From assembly GCA_016125585.1 (NCBI GenBank), contig WGLL01000005.1:186001-250000 (forward strand): a DNA stretch of 64,000 nt. Reading direction: 5' to 3'. The notes beneath the pieces were generated by a model. That model did no database searches and was not told where the DNA came from. It saw only the letters and a program-made list of their open reading frames with translations. The position numbers were made by a program, and so were the translations under genes. Of the stretch, positions 1-11,312 are shown piece by piece. Numbering within the stretch: position 1 is the stretch's first letter; every line of letters begins with the position of its first letter. This DNA is from Caulobacter sp. (lineage in GTDB: Bacteria > Pseudomonadota > Alphaproteobacteria > Caulobacterales > Caulobacteraceae).

Positions 1-558
1 CAGGGCGATGTGCAGCACGATGATCCGGCCGTAGGGCGCTGCCATCTGCTCCATTGGCGTGACCTCGCGATAGCGCCGCCGCGCCAGCCAGTCGAACACC
101 AGACTGAACAGCTGCATGCCGGCGATCGTGGCCAGGCTCCAGCCGAAGCCGGGTTCGTGACGGATCTGCTCCATGACGATCCGCCCCAGCGAGAAGGGGG
201 AGGGGTCCACACCGCCGTGAACGCCGAGGCCGCCGCCGCCGACAGAGCCGATCACCACCACGAACACGCCGTGGACCATGCAGAACATGCCGTAGTGGAA
301 GGTGAAGAAGGGAACCAGGAACAGCAGGATGACGACGCCGCCCGCTCCCAGGGCCAGGCTGCTGGCGGTCATCTTCGCCACATTGATCCCGCCGATGATG
401 ACGTTCTCGCACCAGTAGAGCAGCAACAGCACGCCGGCCGGCCAGCCGAAGGCAAGGACGCAGATCAGCGGGATCAGGTTGCCGATCACGATCCAGATCG
501 TCGACAGGCGTTTCAGGCCGGCGACGGCCGCGCGGATCCGGTCGGCAGCGTTGGTCAT
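1..558 (-). CDS. DUF6498-family membrane protein (3' end cut by window edge)
   Basis: Translating the minus strand from the ATG at 558 gives an uninterrupted 186-residue frame that runs off the left edge, so the C-terminus is missing. The protein is very hydrophobic, with likely membrane segments near residues 20-48 and 65-112, and another further on. The YWCENVIIGGINV stretch (about residues 48-60) is what I associate with the DUF6498 family of integral membrane proteins; no biochemical role is known to me. The start ATG overlaps the stop of the upstream gene in an ATGA tetranucleotide (555-558), so the two are probably translationally coupled. Seen: frame, hydrophobicity and overlap. Family assignment is from memory. 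Confidence 0.75.
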   Translation of the reverse strand, partial: MTNAADRIRAAVAGLKRLSTIWIVIGNLIPLICVLAFGWPAGVLLLLYWCENVIIGGINVAKMTASSLALGAGGVVILLFLVPFFTFHYGMFCMVHGVFVVVIGSVGGGGLGVHGGVDPSPFSLGRIVMEQIRHEPGFGWSLATIAGMQLFSLVFDWLARRRYREVTPMEQMAAPYGRIIVLHIAL

Positions 559-1475
559 GCCGCCGGCAGCAGCCCGGCCAGCCAGTGGACGATGTTGAGC
601 ATCAGCTGCTTGTTCTGCCCGGCGTCGGGGGCGTTGAAACCCATGGGTCTGCGCTGGGGGCCGCCCAGCTGGGCGGTGAACATCGCCGCCTCGCCGAACA
701 CCGCCACCCGCCCCTGGCCGACCGTCATCACCGCCCCCTGCAGATCGCCTGCGATGTCATGGGCCGGGGTGTCGTCGCTGAATTCCCAGGCCACATCCGG
801 TTCCCGCGAGCGATAGCCCTTGGGGAAGACCAGGATCGGCCGCGCCCGCGGCGGCGCCTTGAAGGACGACCCGGTGAAGGTGCGCACCCGGTGGATGGTC
901 TCCTCGCCGCCGCGACCGTTGGTGACGACATCGACCTTCAGGCTGCCGGCCTGGCGGGTGAAGATATCCGGCCCGCCGGGCGTGCTGCGCTGGGCGAAGC
1001 CATTGGAGAAGCTGAAGCCGAAGGCCGCGGCCAGCTCCTGGGCGGCGCCGGCGAAGGGCATGTGGTCGGCGATCAGCAGCAGGCCCCCGCCCTGTTCGAC
1101 CCAGGCCTTTACGACGGCGATTTCCTCAGGGCTGAAGGCCGACAGCGTCGGCTGCCGCCATTCCGCCTCGTTGGCGGGATTGATGGCGTTGGAGATCACC
1201 AGCACCTTGACGCCGGACAGGGCCTCGGCCGTCAGCGGACCGGTTCCCGCCTCCACGGCAAAGCCGTCATTGCCGACCACGGCCGCGAACGGCGCGAAGC
1301 GGCCGTCGAGGGTATGGAAGTTGTGATGGCCGCCGTCGATCATCAGGCGCGGCCCGGCGCCGGCTGTGAAGGCCGGCCGGGCGACGGTCAGATCGACATC
1401 GGGGTCGGGAACCTGCTGCGCGGCGGCCGGCAGGGCCAGGCAGAGCAGGGCGGCGATCAGGGTCAGGCGACGCAT
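555..1475 (-). CDS. Secreted DUF4350-like protein
   Basis: A 306-residue protein with an N-terminal signal peptide (LTLIAALLCLALPAAAQ) and a mixed alpha/beta body. Stretches such as LMIDGGHHNFHT, KVLVISNAINPA, WVEQGGGLLLIADHMPF and GRVAVFGEAAMFTAQ fit the DUF4350 / glutamine-amidotransferase-like fold, in which the strand after GGG is followed by an acidic-histidine turn. I cannot name a substrate; it probably works in the periplasm. It is the first gene of a two-gene unit and overlaps the downstream DUF6498 gene by four bases. The signal peptide supports the ATG at 1475. Confidence 0.75.
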   Translation of the reverse strand: MRRLTLIAALLCLALPAAAQQVPDPDVDLTVARPAFTAGAGPRLMIDGGHHNFHTLDGRFAPFAAVVGNDGFAVEAGTGPLTAEALSGVKVLVISNAINPANEAEWRQPTLSAFSPEEIAVVKAWVEQGGGLLLIADHMPFAGAAQELAAAFGFSFSNGFAQRSTPGGPDIFTRQAGSLKVDVVTNGRGGEETIHRVRTFTGSSFKAPPRARPILVFPKGYRSREPDVAWEFSDDTPAHDIAGDLQGAVMTVGQGRVAVFGEAAMFTAQLGGPQRRPMGFNAPDAGQNKQLMLNIVHWLAGLLPAA

Positions 1476-1518
1476 GGCGTCACCCTAGCCCTGGAAATAG
1501 AGACCGAAAAGCCGCCGA

Positions 1519-2151
1519 TCAGGTGGCGGGCTTGGCGTCCGTCACGCCGTTGGGCGGCGGGGCGCCTTCCGGAGCGGCGTCGGCGGCCGGAGCTTCGGCG
1601 GGCGCGGCGGCCGGCTTGGGCGCCGGGATCGGCAGGGTCGAGCCCAGGCTGTGCAGGTAGGACAGCATGGCGATGCGGTCTTCCTGCTTCTTCAGGCCGA
1701 CGAAGGTCATCTTGGTGCCCTGGACGTGCTTCTGCGGCGCCTTGAGGAACTGGTCCAGCTCGTCAAAGGTCCAGACCTTGCCCTGGCCGAAGGCCTTCAT
1801 GCCGTCCGAATAGGCGAAGCCGGGATGGGTGCCGGGCTGCTTGCCCATGGTGCCGTAGAGATTGGGGCCGGTGCCGTTCGGGCCGCCGGGCGTGAAGGTG
1901 TGGCAGCTGGCGCACTTGGCAGAGACGGCCTGGCCCAGAGCCGGGTCGGTGGCCGGAATGACCGTGCCCCAGTCGGGCGCGACCTCGGCGGCCGGGCCGC
2001 CCTCGGGGGTTTCCTGAACCGCCACGGCGTAGCCGGGCTTCTCGAGTTCATGGCTTTCGAAGACCATCCCGCTCAGTTCGCGAAGGCCAAAGATGGTGAG
2101 GCCGACCACCAGCACGCCGCCGGCAATTTTATTGAACGTCAGGTCGCTCAT
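1519..2151 (-). CDS. Membrane-anchored c-type cytochrome (CycM-like)
   Basis: A 210-residue protein with an uncleaved N-terminal membrane anchor (about residues 9-24), a periplasmic cytochrome c2-like domain with one haem site CASCH (C80, C83, H84) and a likely distal Met in GTKMTFVG (M148). The tail is rich in Ala and Pro. This arrangement is that of the CycM / cytochrome c552 family that carries electrons from the bc1 complex to terminal oxidases in alphaproteobacteria. The gene is divergent from kdsB, as is common in this group. The electron-transfer role is family knowledge; no oxidase genes are in view. Confidence 0.88.
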   Translation of the reverse strand: MSDLTFNKIAGGVLVVGLTIFGLRELSGMVFESHELEKPGYAVAVQETPEGGPAAEVAPDWGTVIPATDPALGQAVSAKCASCHTFTPGGPNGTGPNLYGTMGKQPGTHPGFAYSDGMKAFGQGKVWTFDELDQFLKAPQKHVQGTKMTFVGLKKQEDRIAMLSYLHSLGSTLPIPAPKPAAAPAEAPAADAAPEGAPPPNGVTDAKPAT

Positions 2152-2300
2152 GTTCGCTCATGAAATCGAGTGTTTCGGTCATGAACGGGAAGCCTAGAGA
2201 ATCCCGCCCCTTGTTGCGCCCGCGTCTCTTACACGCTACCGCCGCCTTCGCAAGCGCGCGGACCGCCGCAGGCACAGACAAAAGCCCCAGTTTCGAGCCC

Positions 2301-3035
2301 ATGAAACCCATTGTCCTGATCCCCGCCCGCATGGCCGCCACCCGTTTGCCGGACAAACCCCTGGCCGACATCGGCGGGGTTGCGATGATCGTCCGCGTGC
2401 TGCGCCAGGCCGAGGCGGCCGACATCGGACCGGTGGCCGTGGCGGCCGGCGACGCCGAGATCGTCGACGCTGTGCGCGCCGCCGGAGGCCGGGCGGTGTT
2501 GACGGATCCGGCCCTGCCGTCAGGCTCGGACCGCATCCAGGCCGCCCTTGCCGAGCTGGATCCGGACGGTCGCCACGACGCGGTGATCAATCTGCAGGGC
2601 GACATGCCCTTCGTGCCGCCGTCGGTGATCAGCGCCTGCGCCGGACTCCTGGTCGATCAGGCCGGTTGCGACGTCGCCACCGTCGTCGCCGCCGAAGCTT
2701 CGGTCGAGGACCGCGCCAACCCCGACGTGGTCAAGGCCGTCCTGGCGATGCAGCCCGACGGCCGCTCCGGCCGCGCCCTCTACTTCACCCGCTCCACCCT
2801 CTATGGCGACGGCCCGGTCTGGCGCCACATCGGCATCTACGGCTACCGCCGCGCCGCGCTGGAGCGATTTAACAGCGCGCCGCCTTCGGCCCTGGAGCGG
2901 CGCGAGAAGCTTGAACAACTGCGCGGCCTCGAAATGGGGCTGAGCTACTGGGCGTCCGTGGCAGAGGCCGCGCCCATCTCCGTCGACAACCCGGCCGACC
3001 TCGAGGCCGCCCGGGCCTACGCAAAGACTGTCTGA
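2301..3035 (+). CDS. kdsB: 3-deoxy-manno-octulosonate cytidylyltransferase
   Basis: KdsB activates Kdo as CMP-Kdo for lipid A-core assembly in the cytoplasm. From the ATG at 2301 the product is 244 residues, the usual KdsB length, and begins with the nucleotide-binding signature IPARMAATRLPDKPL. NLQGDMPFV (metal/CTP site), LPSGSDRI and the C-terminal IGIYGYRR ... LEQLRGLEMG are typical. The frame stays open upstream to about 2160, but that extension has no family similarity, so I place the start at 2301. pheA begins 5 bases after its stop. Confidence 0.95.
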   Translation: MKPIVLIPARMAATRLPDKPLADIGGVAMIVRVLRQAEAADIGPVAVAAGDAEIVDAVRAAGGRAVLTDPALPSGSDRIQAALAELDPDGRHDAVINLQGDMPFVPPSVISACAGLLVDQAGCDVATVVAAEASVEDRANPDVVKAVLAMQPDGRSGRALYFTRSTLYGDGPVWRHIGIYGYRRAALERFNSAPPSALERREKLEQLRGLEMGLSYWASVAEAAPISVDNPADLEAARAYAKTV

Positions 3036-3040
3036 ACACG

Positions 3041-3883
3041 ATGCTCAAGAAGATCGCCTTCCAGGGCGCCCCCGGCGCCAACAGCCACGAGGCCTGCCGC
3101 GACTATTTCCCCGGCTATGAAGCCGCCCCCTACGCCACCTTCGAGGAAGCCTTCGTGGCGGTCTCCAGCGGCGTCTGCGAACTGGGGATGATCCCGGTCG
3201 AGAACTCCATCGCCGGCCGCGTCGCCGATGTGCACCACCTGCTGCCCTCCAGCGGCCTGAAGATCATTGGCGAGCGGTTCAAGCCGATCCGCTTCCAGCT
3301 GATGGCCAACCGGGGCGTGAAACTGGATCAGGTGAAGACCGTCTCCAGCATGGCCATCGCCCTGCACCAGTGCCGCAAGTCCCTGAAGAAGCTGGGCGTC
3401 GAGACCGAGGCCGTCGGCGACACCGCCGGCGCCGCCCGCGCCCTGGCCCAGAGCCCGGACCCGACCCGCGCCGCCATCGCCCCGGCCCTGGCCGCGGAGA
3501 TCTACGGGCTGGATATCCTCGCCAAGGACATCGAGGACGAGCGCCACAACACCACCCGCTTCCTGGTGATGACCGCCGACAAGGCCCCGCCGTCGCCCCC
3601 CTTCACCCAGCGCTGCATCACCAGCTTTTGCTTCCGGGTGAAGAACATCCCGGCCGCCCTCTACAAGGCCATGGGCGGCTTCGCGACCAACGGCGTCAAC
3701 ATGACCAAGCTGGAAAGCTACATGGAGGGCGGCGCCTTCACCGCCACCTTCTTCTACGCCGAGGTCGACGGCCGGCCGGAAGACCGGGGCCTGGCCCTGG
3801 CGCTGGAAGAGCTGTCCTATTTTACCGACCGCATCGAGATCCTCGGCGTCTTCCCGGCCGATCCGTTCCGCGACCGGGTCTGA
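3041..3883 (+). CDS. pheA: Prephenate dehydratase
   Basis: A 280-residue monofunctional prephenate dehydratase that converts prephenate to phenylpyruvate in phenylalanine synthesis. The N-terminal two-lobed catalytic domain shows FQGAPGANSHEA, IPVENSIAGRV and the NTTRFLVM motif (Thr-Arg-Phe at the active site). A C-terminal ACT domain (about residues 190-275, FRVKNIPAALYKAMGGFA ... NMTKLESYM) is the phenylalanine-sensing part that gives feedback inhibition. There is no chorismate mutase domain. It follows kdsB by 5 bases and probably shares its mRNA. Confidence 0.95.
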   Translation: MLKKIAFQGAPGANSHEACRDYFPGYEAAPYATFEEAFVAVSSGVCELGMIPVENSIAGRVADVHHLLPSSGLKIIGERFKPIRFQLMANRGVKLDQVKTVSSMAIALHQCRKSLKKLGVETEAVGDTAGAARALAQSPDPTRAAIAPALAAEIYGLDILAKDIEDERHNTTRFLVMTADKAPPSPPFTQRCITSFCFRVKNIPAALYKAMGGFATNGVNMTKLESYMEGGAFTATFFYAEVDGRPEDRGLALALEELSYFTDRIEILGVFPADPFRDRV

Positions 3884-3923
3884 CGGCCTTTACTGAACCC
3901 TTGGGGCGCGTCACCGTTAAGGG

Positions 3924-4733
3924 ATGATGCGCACCCCACTTCTGTCCTCCGTCGCCCTGCTGGCCGTCCTGGCGACGGCCGCCTGCTCCCGGTCGGGAGA
4001 GCCGGCGCGGTCCGAGCCGCCGGAAGCCAGGCCCGCCGGGACCGGGGCCGCCCTGCCGTCCGCCGCCGCGGCTGCCGACGCGGCCAAGGGGCCCGTCTCC
4101 CAGTCATCGGTCGAGTCACCGGTCGAGTCGCAATCCCCCGCCGAACCGCCGCCGCAGCCCCTGCCGCCGCCGCCGGGCGAGCAGGGCGGGGTAGATCAGT
4201 GGCGTCTGGTGGCCAGCCCCGCCGACGAGGATCGCCTGTCCCGGCTGAACCGCGCCTGGCGCCAGGCCCTGCGCGAGGCCAACCATGACCACGGCGCCGA
4301 GATCGACGCCCTCGGCCTGTTGCTGGTGCCGGACGCGGCCCTGTCCGGCCGCCTGCAGCCGCCGCCCGGCGACTATCGCTGCCGCACGGTGAAGGTCGGG
4401 TCGATGAGCGGGGACGGCCTGTCCTACGTCGCCTATCCCTGGTTCAAATGCACGATCGAGCTGTCCCCCGGCGGCGACCTGGCGCTGACCAAGACTACCG
4501 GCAGCCAGCGCACCCGCGGCCTGCTCTACCCCGACCCCGACAACGACCGGCGGCTGATCTACATCGGCGCCCAGGCCTGGGGCGACGGCGAGAAGGGCTT
4601 TCCCGTCTACAGCCAGATGCCCGAGCGCGACCAGATCGGCGCCTTCGAACGCATCGGCCAGACCCGCTGGCGCCTGGTCCTGCCCTGGCCGAAACAGGAG
4701 TCGAAGCTGGATGTGATGGAGCTGGCGAAGTAG
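3924..4733 (+). CDS. DUF4893-like lipoprotein
   Basis: A 269-residue protein with a lipoprotein signal (hydrophobic stretch then ATAAC, Cys about residue 21), a Pro/Ala/Glu-rich linker of about 60 residues, and a globular domain beginning near DEDRLSRLNRAWRQAL. That domain matches the DUF4893 family I know from Caulobacter and sphingomonads. The function is unknown. Two adjacent ATG codons (3924 and 3927) could start it; GGG lies directly before the first, so the second may be used. It is probably anchored to the outer or inner membrane on the periplasmic side. Confidence 0.75.
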   Translation: MMRTPLLSSVALLAVLATAACSRSGEPARSEPPEARPAGTGAALPSAAAAADAAKGPVSQSSVESPVESQSPAEPPPQPLPPPPGEQGGVDQWRLVASPADEDRLSRLNRAWRQALREANHDHGAEIDALGLLLVPDAALSGRLQPPPGDYRCRTVKVGSMSGDGLSYVAYPWFKCTIELSPGGDLALTKTTGSQRTRGLLYPDPDNDRRLIYIGAQAWGDGEKGFPVYSQMPERDQIGAFERIGQTRWRLVLPWPKQESKLDVMELAK

Positions 4734-4804
4734 CAGCGACGCGGGCGGTTGCCGCCCGCGCTTCCACCCCATAGGCTCCCGCCCATCGCATCCGGGGAGC
4801 TTCC

Positions 4805-6223
4805 ATGTCCGTCCTTCGCCTGACCGCCGCAACCGCCCTGCTGGCGCTGGGAGCGGCTTCCGCCGCCCCCGCCCAGGACGCCCTGTCGCCCGACCTCGTC
4901 CGCTTCAAGGGCCTCTACAAGGAGCTGGTGGAGACCAACACCACCCTGTCCTCCGGCAGCTGCACCCTGGCCGCCGAGCGGATGGCGGCGCGGCTCAAGG
5001 CGGCGGGCTATCCCGACAGCGACATCCAGATCATCGCCCCCAAGGACCGCCCGAAGGACGGAAACCTGATCGCGGTGCTGCACGGCAAGGACCCCAAGGC
5101 CAAGCCCCTCCTGCTGCTGGCCCACATCGACGTGGTCGAGGCCAAGCGCGAGGACTGGGAGCGGGATCCCTTCACCCTGATCGAGGAGGGCGACTACTTC
5201 TACGCCCGCGGCGCCAGCGACGACAAAGCCATGGCCGCCATCTTCACCGACAGCATGGTTCGCTACCGCGAGGAGGGCTTCAAGCCGCGCCGCGACATCA
5301 AGCTGGCCCTGACCTGCGGCGAGGAAACGGCCGACACCTTCAACGGCGTCGACTTCCTGCTGAAGACCCATCCCGAGGCCCTGGCGGCGGGCATGGCCCT
5401 GAACGAGGGCGCCGGCGGCCGGCTCGACGAGACTGGCAAGCCGCAGTTTCTCGGCATCCAGGCCGGCGAGAAGATCTATCAGGACTACACCCTGGAGATC
5501 ACCAACCCCGGCGGCCACTCCAGCCGGCCCTACAAGGACAACGCCATCGTCCGGCTGTCGAAGGCCCTGACCAACATCGGCGGCTATGACTTCCCGATCG
5601 CCATCAACCCGTCGGTGCGGGCCAATTTCGAAGGCGTCGCCAAGCTGGAGTCGCCCGAGGTCGCCGCCGCCCTGACCGCCATCCTGGCCGATCCGGGCGA
5701 CGCCGCCGCCGAGGCCATCGTCACCAAGGACCGCGGCCGCAACAGCATGATGCGGACCACCTGCGTGCCGACCATGGTCACCGCCGGCCACGCCCCCAAC
5801 GCCCTGCCGCAGCGCGCCACCGCCAACGTCAACTGCCGCATCCTGCCCGGCAATGATCCGCGCCAGGTGCTGAAGGATCTTGAGCGCATCGCCGCCGATC
5901 CGGGCATCAAGATCACCCTGGCCGCCGAACCCAGCGCCGTGGCGGTCACCCCGCCGCTGACGCCCCAGGTGCTGCAGCCGGCGCTCAAGGTGGCCGGCGA
6001 GATCTGGCCCGGCGTGCCGGTCATCCCGACCATGACCACCGGCGCCACCGACGGCCGCTACACCACCGCCGCCGGCATTCCGACCGACGGCCTGTCAGGC
6101 ATCTTCGGCGACCCGGACGGCAACGGCACCCACGGCCTCAACGAGCGCCTGCGGGTCAAGAGCCTCTACGACGGCCGCCGGTTCCTCTACGAGGTCGTCA
6201 AGATCTACGCCAACCAGAAATAA
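4805..6223 (+). CDS. Secreted M20-family metallopeptidase
   Basis: A 472-residue zinc exopeptidase of the M20/M25/M40 clan with an N-terminal signal peptide ending near APAQ. Visible metal-site motifs are LLLAHIDVVEA (His ligand and following Asp), YARGASDDKA (bridging Asp), LTCGEETAD (catalytic Glu followed by a metal-binding Glu) and, near the C-terminus, GDPDGNGTHGLNERL (final His). The dimerisation domain contains NPGGHSSRPYKDNAI. Periplasmic hydrolysis of small peptides or amides is likely; the exact substrate is open. It is a single-gene unit followed by a repeat-rich gap. Confidence 0.9.
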   Translation: MSVLRLTAATALLALGAASAAPAQDALSPDLVRFKGLYKELVETNTTLSSGSCTLAAERMAARLKAAGYPDSDIQIIAPKDRPKDGNLIAVLHGKDPKAKPLLLLAHIDVVEAKREDWERDPFTLIEEGDYFYARGASDDKAMAAIFTDSMVRYREEGFKPRRDIKLALTCGEETADTFNGVDFLLKTHPEALAAGMALNEGAGGRLDETGKPQFLGIQAGEKIYQDYTLEITNPGGHSSRPYKDNAIVRLSKALTNIGGYDFPIAINPSVRANFEGVAKLESPEVAAALTAILADPGDAAAEAIVTKDRGRNSMMRTTCVPTMVTAGHAPNALPQRATANVNCRILPGNDPRQVLKDLERIAADPGIKITLAAEPSAVAVTPPLTPQVLQPALKVAGEIWPGVPVIPTMTTGATDGRYTTAAGIPTDGLSGIFGDPDGNGTHGLNERLRVKSLYDGRRFLYEVVKIYANQK

Positions 6224-6228
6224 CCCTC

Positions 6229-6440
6229 CCCATTCCTCCCCCAGGCGACGCCTGGGGGAGGGGGACCGCGCGGGGAATACCCCGCGTGGTGGAGGGGGCG
6301 GCGCCGGCCCTTCAGACAAGCCCACGGTCTGGCGCCACCGCCACAGCCTGCCTTCCGGACAACCCCCACCGCCAGCGTAGCCCCCTCCACCCCGGCCTGC
6401 GGCCGCGGTCCCCCTCCCCCGCCCGTCGGTCGGGGGAGGA
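6229..6440. repeat. Inverted extragenic repeat, CCTCCCCC type
   Basis: The left part contains a perfect 12-bp stem (6235-6246 with 6250-6261, loop GAC). The left block (GGGGGAGGGGGACCGCG ... GGAGGGGGC) recurs in inverted form at the right (GCCCCCTCCA ... GCGGTCCCCCTCCCCC), so the whole region can fold back on itself. It looks like a dispersed extragenic repeat unit and may act as a terminator for the M20 peptidase gene. Confidence 0.6.
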
Positions 6441-6457
6441 ATTGCCTCTCCCCCTGC

Positions 6458-6587
6458 CGTCATCCTGGGCCTTGTGCCCAGGACCCATCGGTCCGCTTCA
6501 GCTGTGCGGCGGGTTTTTCGGCGCGGCTTTCGCAAACCGTTCGTGGGGCCGGGAAATGGGTCCCAGGCACAAGGCCCGGGATGACGG
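6458..6587. repeat. Inverted repeat, GTCATCCYGGGCCTTGTG type
   Basis: The left arm reads CGTCATCCTGGGCCTTGTG followed by CCCAGGACCCAT, and the right arm is nearly its reverse complement (ATGGGTCCCAGGCACAAGG then CCCGGGATGACG). This is a repeat type I recall as frequent between genes in Caulobacter-like genomes. No coding content. Confidence 0.65.
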
Positions 6588-6631
6588 GTGGGGGATGACG
6601 GCGAGGAGTTTCGCGCTTTTTGATCCATCTC

Positions 6632-6660
6632 CTTGTGTGACCCTTCCGCCACACCTACAT
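6632..6660 (+). promoter_or_regulatory. Candidate heat-shock (sigma-32) promoter of clpB
   Basis: CTTG at 6632-6635 and CCTACAT at 6654-6660 are separated by 18 bases. This is close to the alphaproteobacterial RpoH pattern (CTTG, 17-18 bases, CYTAT) and is placed 66 bases before the GTG start of clpB, a classical RpoH target. The match is by eye. Confidence 0.5.
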
Positions 6661-6725
6661 CCTCCTCAGCCGGTTGCGCTCAGGAGAGGCGGCTGGCTCC
6701 ATCCGCCTTATCGAGGGGACCTCGC

Positions 6726-9311
<2,586 letters not shown>

Positions 9312-9330
9312 CCTGAGCGACCCAGGGTTT

Positions 9331-9456
9331 CCTTCTCCCTGAGGGAGAAGGTGGCCCGAAGGGCCGGATGAGGGTTTACGGACGGTGGACGTCAGGCTGA
9401 TAGCGTAAACCCTCACCCGGTCGGCGAAGCCGACCGACCTCTCCCTCAGGGAGAGG
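9331..9456. repeat. Extragenic inverted repeat, copy 1
   Basis: CCTTCTCCCTGAGGGAGAAGG opens the unit (each half self-complementary) and CCTCTCCCTCAGGGAGAGG closes it, with GGCCGGATGAGGGTTTAC and GTAAACCCTCACCCGG facing each other inside. The copy at 14197-14326 is essentially its reverse complement. It lies just after clpB and may terminate transcription. Confidence 0.7.
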
Positions 9457-9547
9457 TTGCGGGGCGCGCTGACCTGGTCAGCCCCCCGCAAATGGGGATT
9501 GCCGCCGCGTTGGCGTTCGGCAAAGTCCGGCGCAGACAGGAGCCCCC

Positions 9548-10411
9548 ATGCAGACCAGCCGTCGACAACTGATCACCGGGGGCGCCGCCGTCGCCGGTCT
9601 GGCCGGGCTGGGCCTGGCCGGGCCGGCGCGGGCCGCCGCATACAATCAGGACGTCAGCGACGCCCTTCTGGGCGAGCTCGCCGGTGTCATCGACATCGAT
9701 GACGAAGGCTACTGCGTCACCGCCCTGGACCTCGAGGTGGGGGCGGCCAAGGCCAATGTGGTCATGACCCAGATGGACAGCCCGGGCGGGGTGCCAGTCT
9801 TCGGCGTCGCCGCCGCCGACGTCGCCGGCCTGATCGACGAGGCCAGGCCGGAGGCCTACCGCCTGCGCAGCCTCTGCTCCCAGGGAAATGGCCAGGTGAT
9901 GATGCTGTTCGAACTGGCCGGCCCCCCGGCGCCCGAACAGTTCCATCTGCGCCAGACGGCGAGCGAGTATCAGAAGATGGTGACCGCCGCCTCCAGGACC
10001 GGCCTGGAGCCGGTCTATGTCAGCGTCGACAACCAGGACGGCGCCCCGCGCTACACCAGTCTGCTGCGGCGCTCGACGACCGCCTGGGAGGCGCGCCACA
10101 ACGTCAAGCGCGGCGAGCTGACCGACCTGGCCCTGGCCATGAAGGCCAAGGGGCTGCGGCCGGCGCGGTGTGTCCCCTATCTGCTCGGCGGCGAGCTGCG
10201 CTTCTGCACCCTCTACCGCCCGGCGGGGTTGAGCGGCTGGGAGAGCTGGATCGTAGACGAGGCCGACCTCCCGGCCCGCCATCAGACCTACGAAGCCAAG
10301 GGCTACGCCCTGCAGCAGGCCATCCGCTTCGTCGAGGCCGGCAAGCCCCGGTGGTCGACGGTCTGGCAACAGCCGTCCCAAACCGGCCAGGCCCTGTTTT
10401 GGGGCAGCTGA
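9548..10411 (+). CDS. Tat-exported protein with about 45-residue W/Y repeats
   Basis: A 287-residue protein with a twin-arginine signal (SRRQLITGGAAVAGLAGLGL, cleavage near ARA). The C-terminal half contains two to three loosely repeated units of about 45 residues: GLEPVYVSVDNQDGAPRYTS ... W, then GLRPARCVPYLLGGELRFCT ... W, then GYALQQAIRFVEAGKPRWST. These remind me of the bacterial tandem repeat domain seen in beta-lactamase-related and polyglycine-hydrolase-like proteins, but this is tentative. Probably a folded, periplasmic or secreted binding protein. It stands alone between two repeat-containing gaps. Confidence 0.7.
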   Translation: MQTSRRQLITGGAAVAGLAGLGLAGPARAAAYNQDVSDALLGELAGVIDIDDEGYCVTALDLEVGAAKANVVMTQMDSPGGVPVFGVAAADVAGLIDEARPEAYRLRSLCSQGNGQVMMLFELAGPPAPEQFHLRQTASEYQKMVTAASRTGLEPVYVSVDNQDGAPRYTSLLRRSTTAWEARHNVKRGELTDLALAMKAKGLRPARCVPYLLGGELRFCTLYRPAGLSGWESWIVDEADLPARHQTYEAKGYALQQAIRFVEAGKPRWSTVWQQPSQTGQALFWGS

Positions 10412-10751
10412 AGCCGGCCGTCCGCTCCGTCAGGCAGGGGTCTGCGGGGGATCGCGAATGGCGCCGGCGGCCTCGGACAGCACCGGTCGCCCCGACCCCA
10501 CAGATCCCGCCATCCGGCCTACGCGGCGCCTACGCCAGAACCCACGCCCGCGGCGTCCCGGCCACCCTCCCGGCCACGCCAAACCCATGCGCCGCCGGCG
10601 TTTTTCCGCCGCGCCGTCCTCCGCCGCCCGACACGCCGGGTTATAATCGCAGGCCGCTTCGACAAGCCGGATCCTTCGCCCCGAGCGGGAAGCCAGCGCG
10701 CAGCGCGGGATAAGGGTCTACGACGCCGTTTCAGGGAGCAGGGCGCGCCGC
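10412..10751 (+). other. 340-base gap without a convincing gene
   Basis: G+C-rich sequence between convergent genes. The only items seen are an isolated TATAAT (10642-10647) with no clear -35 partner and several short GC palindromes. Open frames here have no sensible composition. Confidence 0.5.
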
Positions 10752-11312
10752 CTACGCCCCCTCGATCGACCGCAGCACCCGCGCGGGGTTGCCGGCCGCC
10801 AGCGTGTTGGCCGGGATGTCGCGGGTGACCACCGAGCCGGCCGCGACGACGGAATTCTCGCCGATGGTCACCCCGCCGATGACGGTGACCCCGGCCGCCA
10901 GCCAGACGCCGCGCTCCACGGTGATCGGCCGGCCCTGCAGGAAGGCGCGGCGCTGTGACGGGGCGACGGGATGTTCGGAGGTGATCAGGCTGACGTTGGG
11001 GCCGATCAGAACATCGTCGCCGATGACGATGTCGGCCAGGGCGTAGAAGGTGCAGTTCTGGTTGATGAACACCCGCTCGCCGACGCGGATGTTCCTGCCG
11101 CAGTCGGTGAAGAAGGGCGGGACCAGGCGGAAGCCGGCGCCGACCTTGCCGTCGATCAGGTCCTCGAACAGGGCGGTGACCTGGTCGGCGTCGGCCCAGG
11201 TCAGGCGGTTGAGCGCCGGGGTCAGGGCCAGGGCCCGGTCGACATCGGCCACGAAGGCCCGCGACTCCGGCGTGCGCACCGCAAATCTCCTCAAGGGCCG
11301 CTCGTCCGGCAT
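10752..11312 (-). CDS. Sugar O-acetyltransferase, hexapeptide-repeat (Maa/LacA-like)
   Basis: From the ATG at 11312 (MPDERPLRRF) the product is 186 residues, the usual length for the maltose/galactoside acetyltransferase family. After an alpha-helical N-terminal part come left-handed beta-helix repeats (NIRVGERVFINQNCTFYALADIVIGDDVLIGPNVS in two pieces, GGVTIGENSVVAAGSVVTRDIPANTLAAGNPA). HPVAPSQRR carries the active-site His region (TSEHPV). It transfers acetyl from acetyl-CoA to a sugar hydroxyl; the acceptor is unknown. The frame is open further upstream, but the extension lacks family similarity. Confidence 0.88.
   Translation of the reverse strand: MPDERPLRRFAVRTPESRAFVADVDRALALTPALNRLTWADADQVTALFEDLIDGKVGAGFRLVPPFFTDCGRNIRVGERVFINQNCTFYALADIVIGDDVLIGPNVSLITSEHPVAPSQRRAFLQGRPITVERGVWLAAGVTVIGGVTIGENSVVAAGSVVTRDIPANTLAAGNPARVLRSIEGA

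Larger units (their letters stand above)
6224..6725 (+). other. 502-base non-coding gap with two inverted extragenic repeats and the clpB promoter
   Basis: No convincing gene. The gap contains a C-rich inverted repeat unit (6229-6440), a second inverted pair (6458-6587) and a heat-shock-like promoter (6632-6660) just ahead of clpB. Confidence 0.7.

Noticed and set aside
10642..10647. TATAAT as a promoter
   Set aside because: No -35 partner and no gene downstream in the right orientation; chance occurrence is likely.
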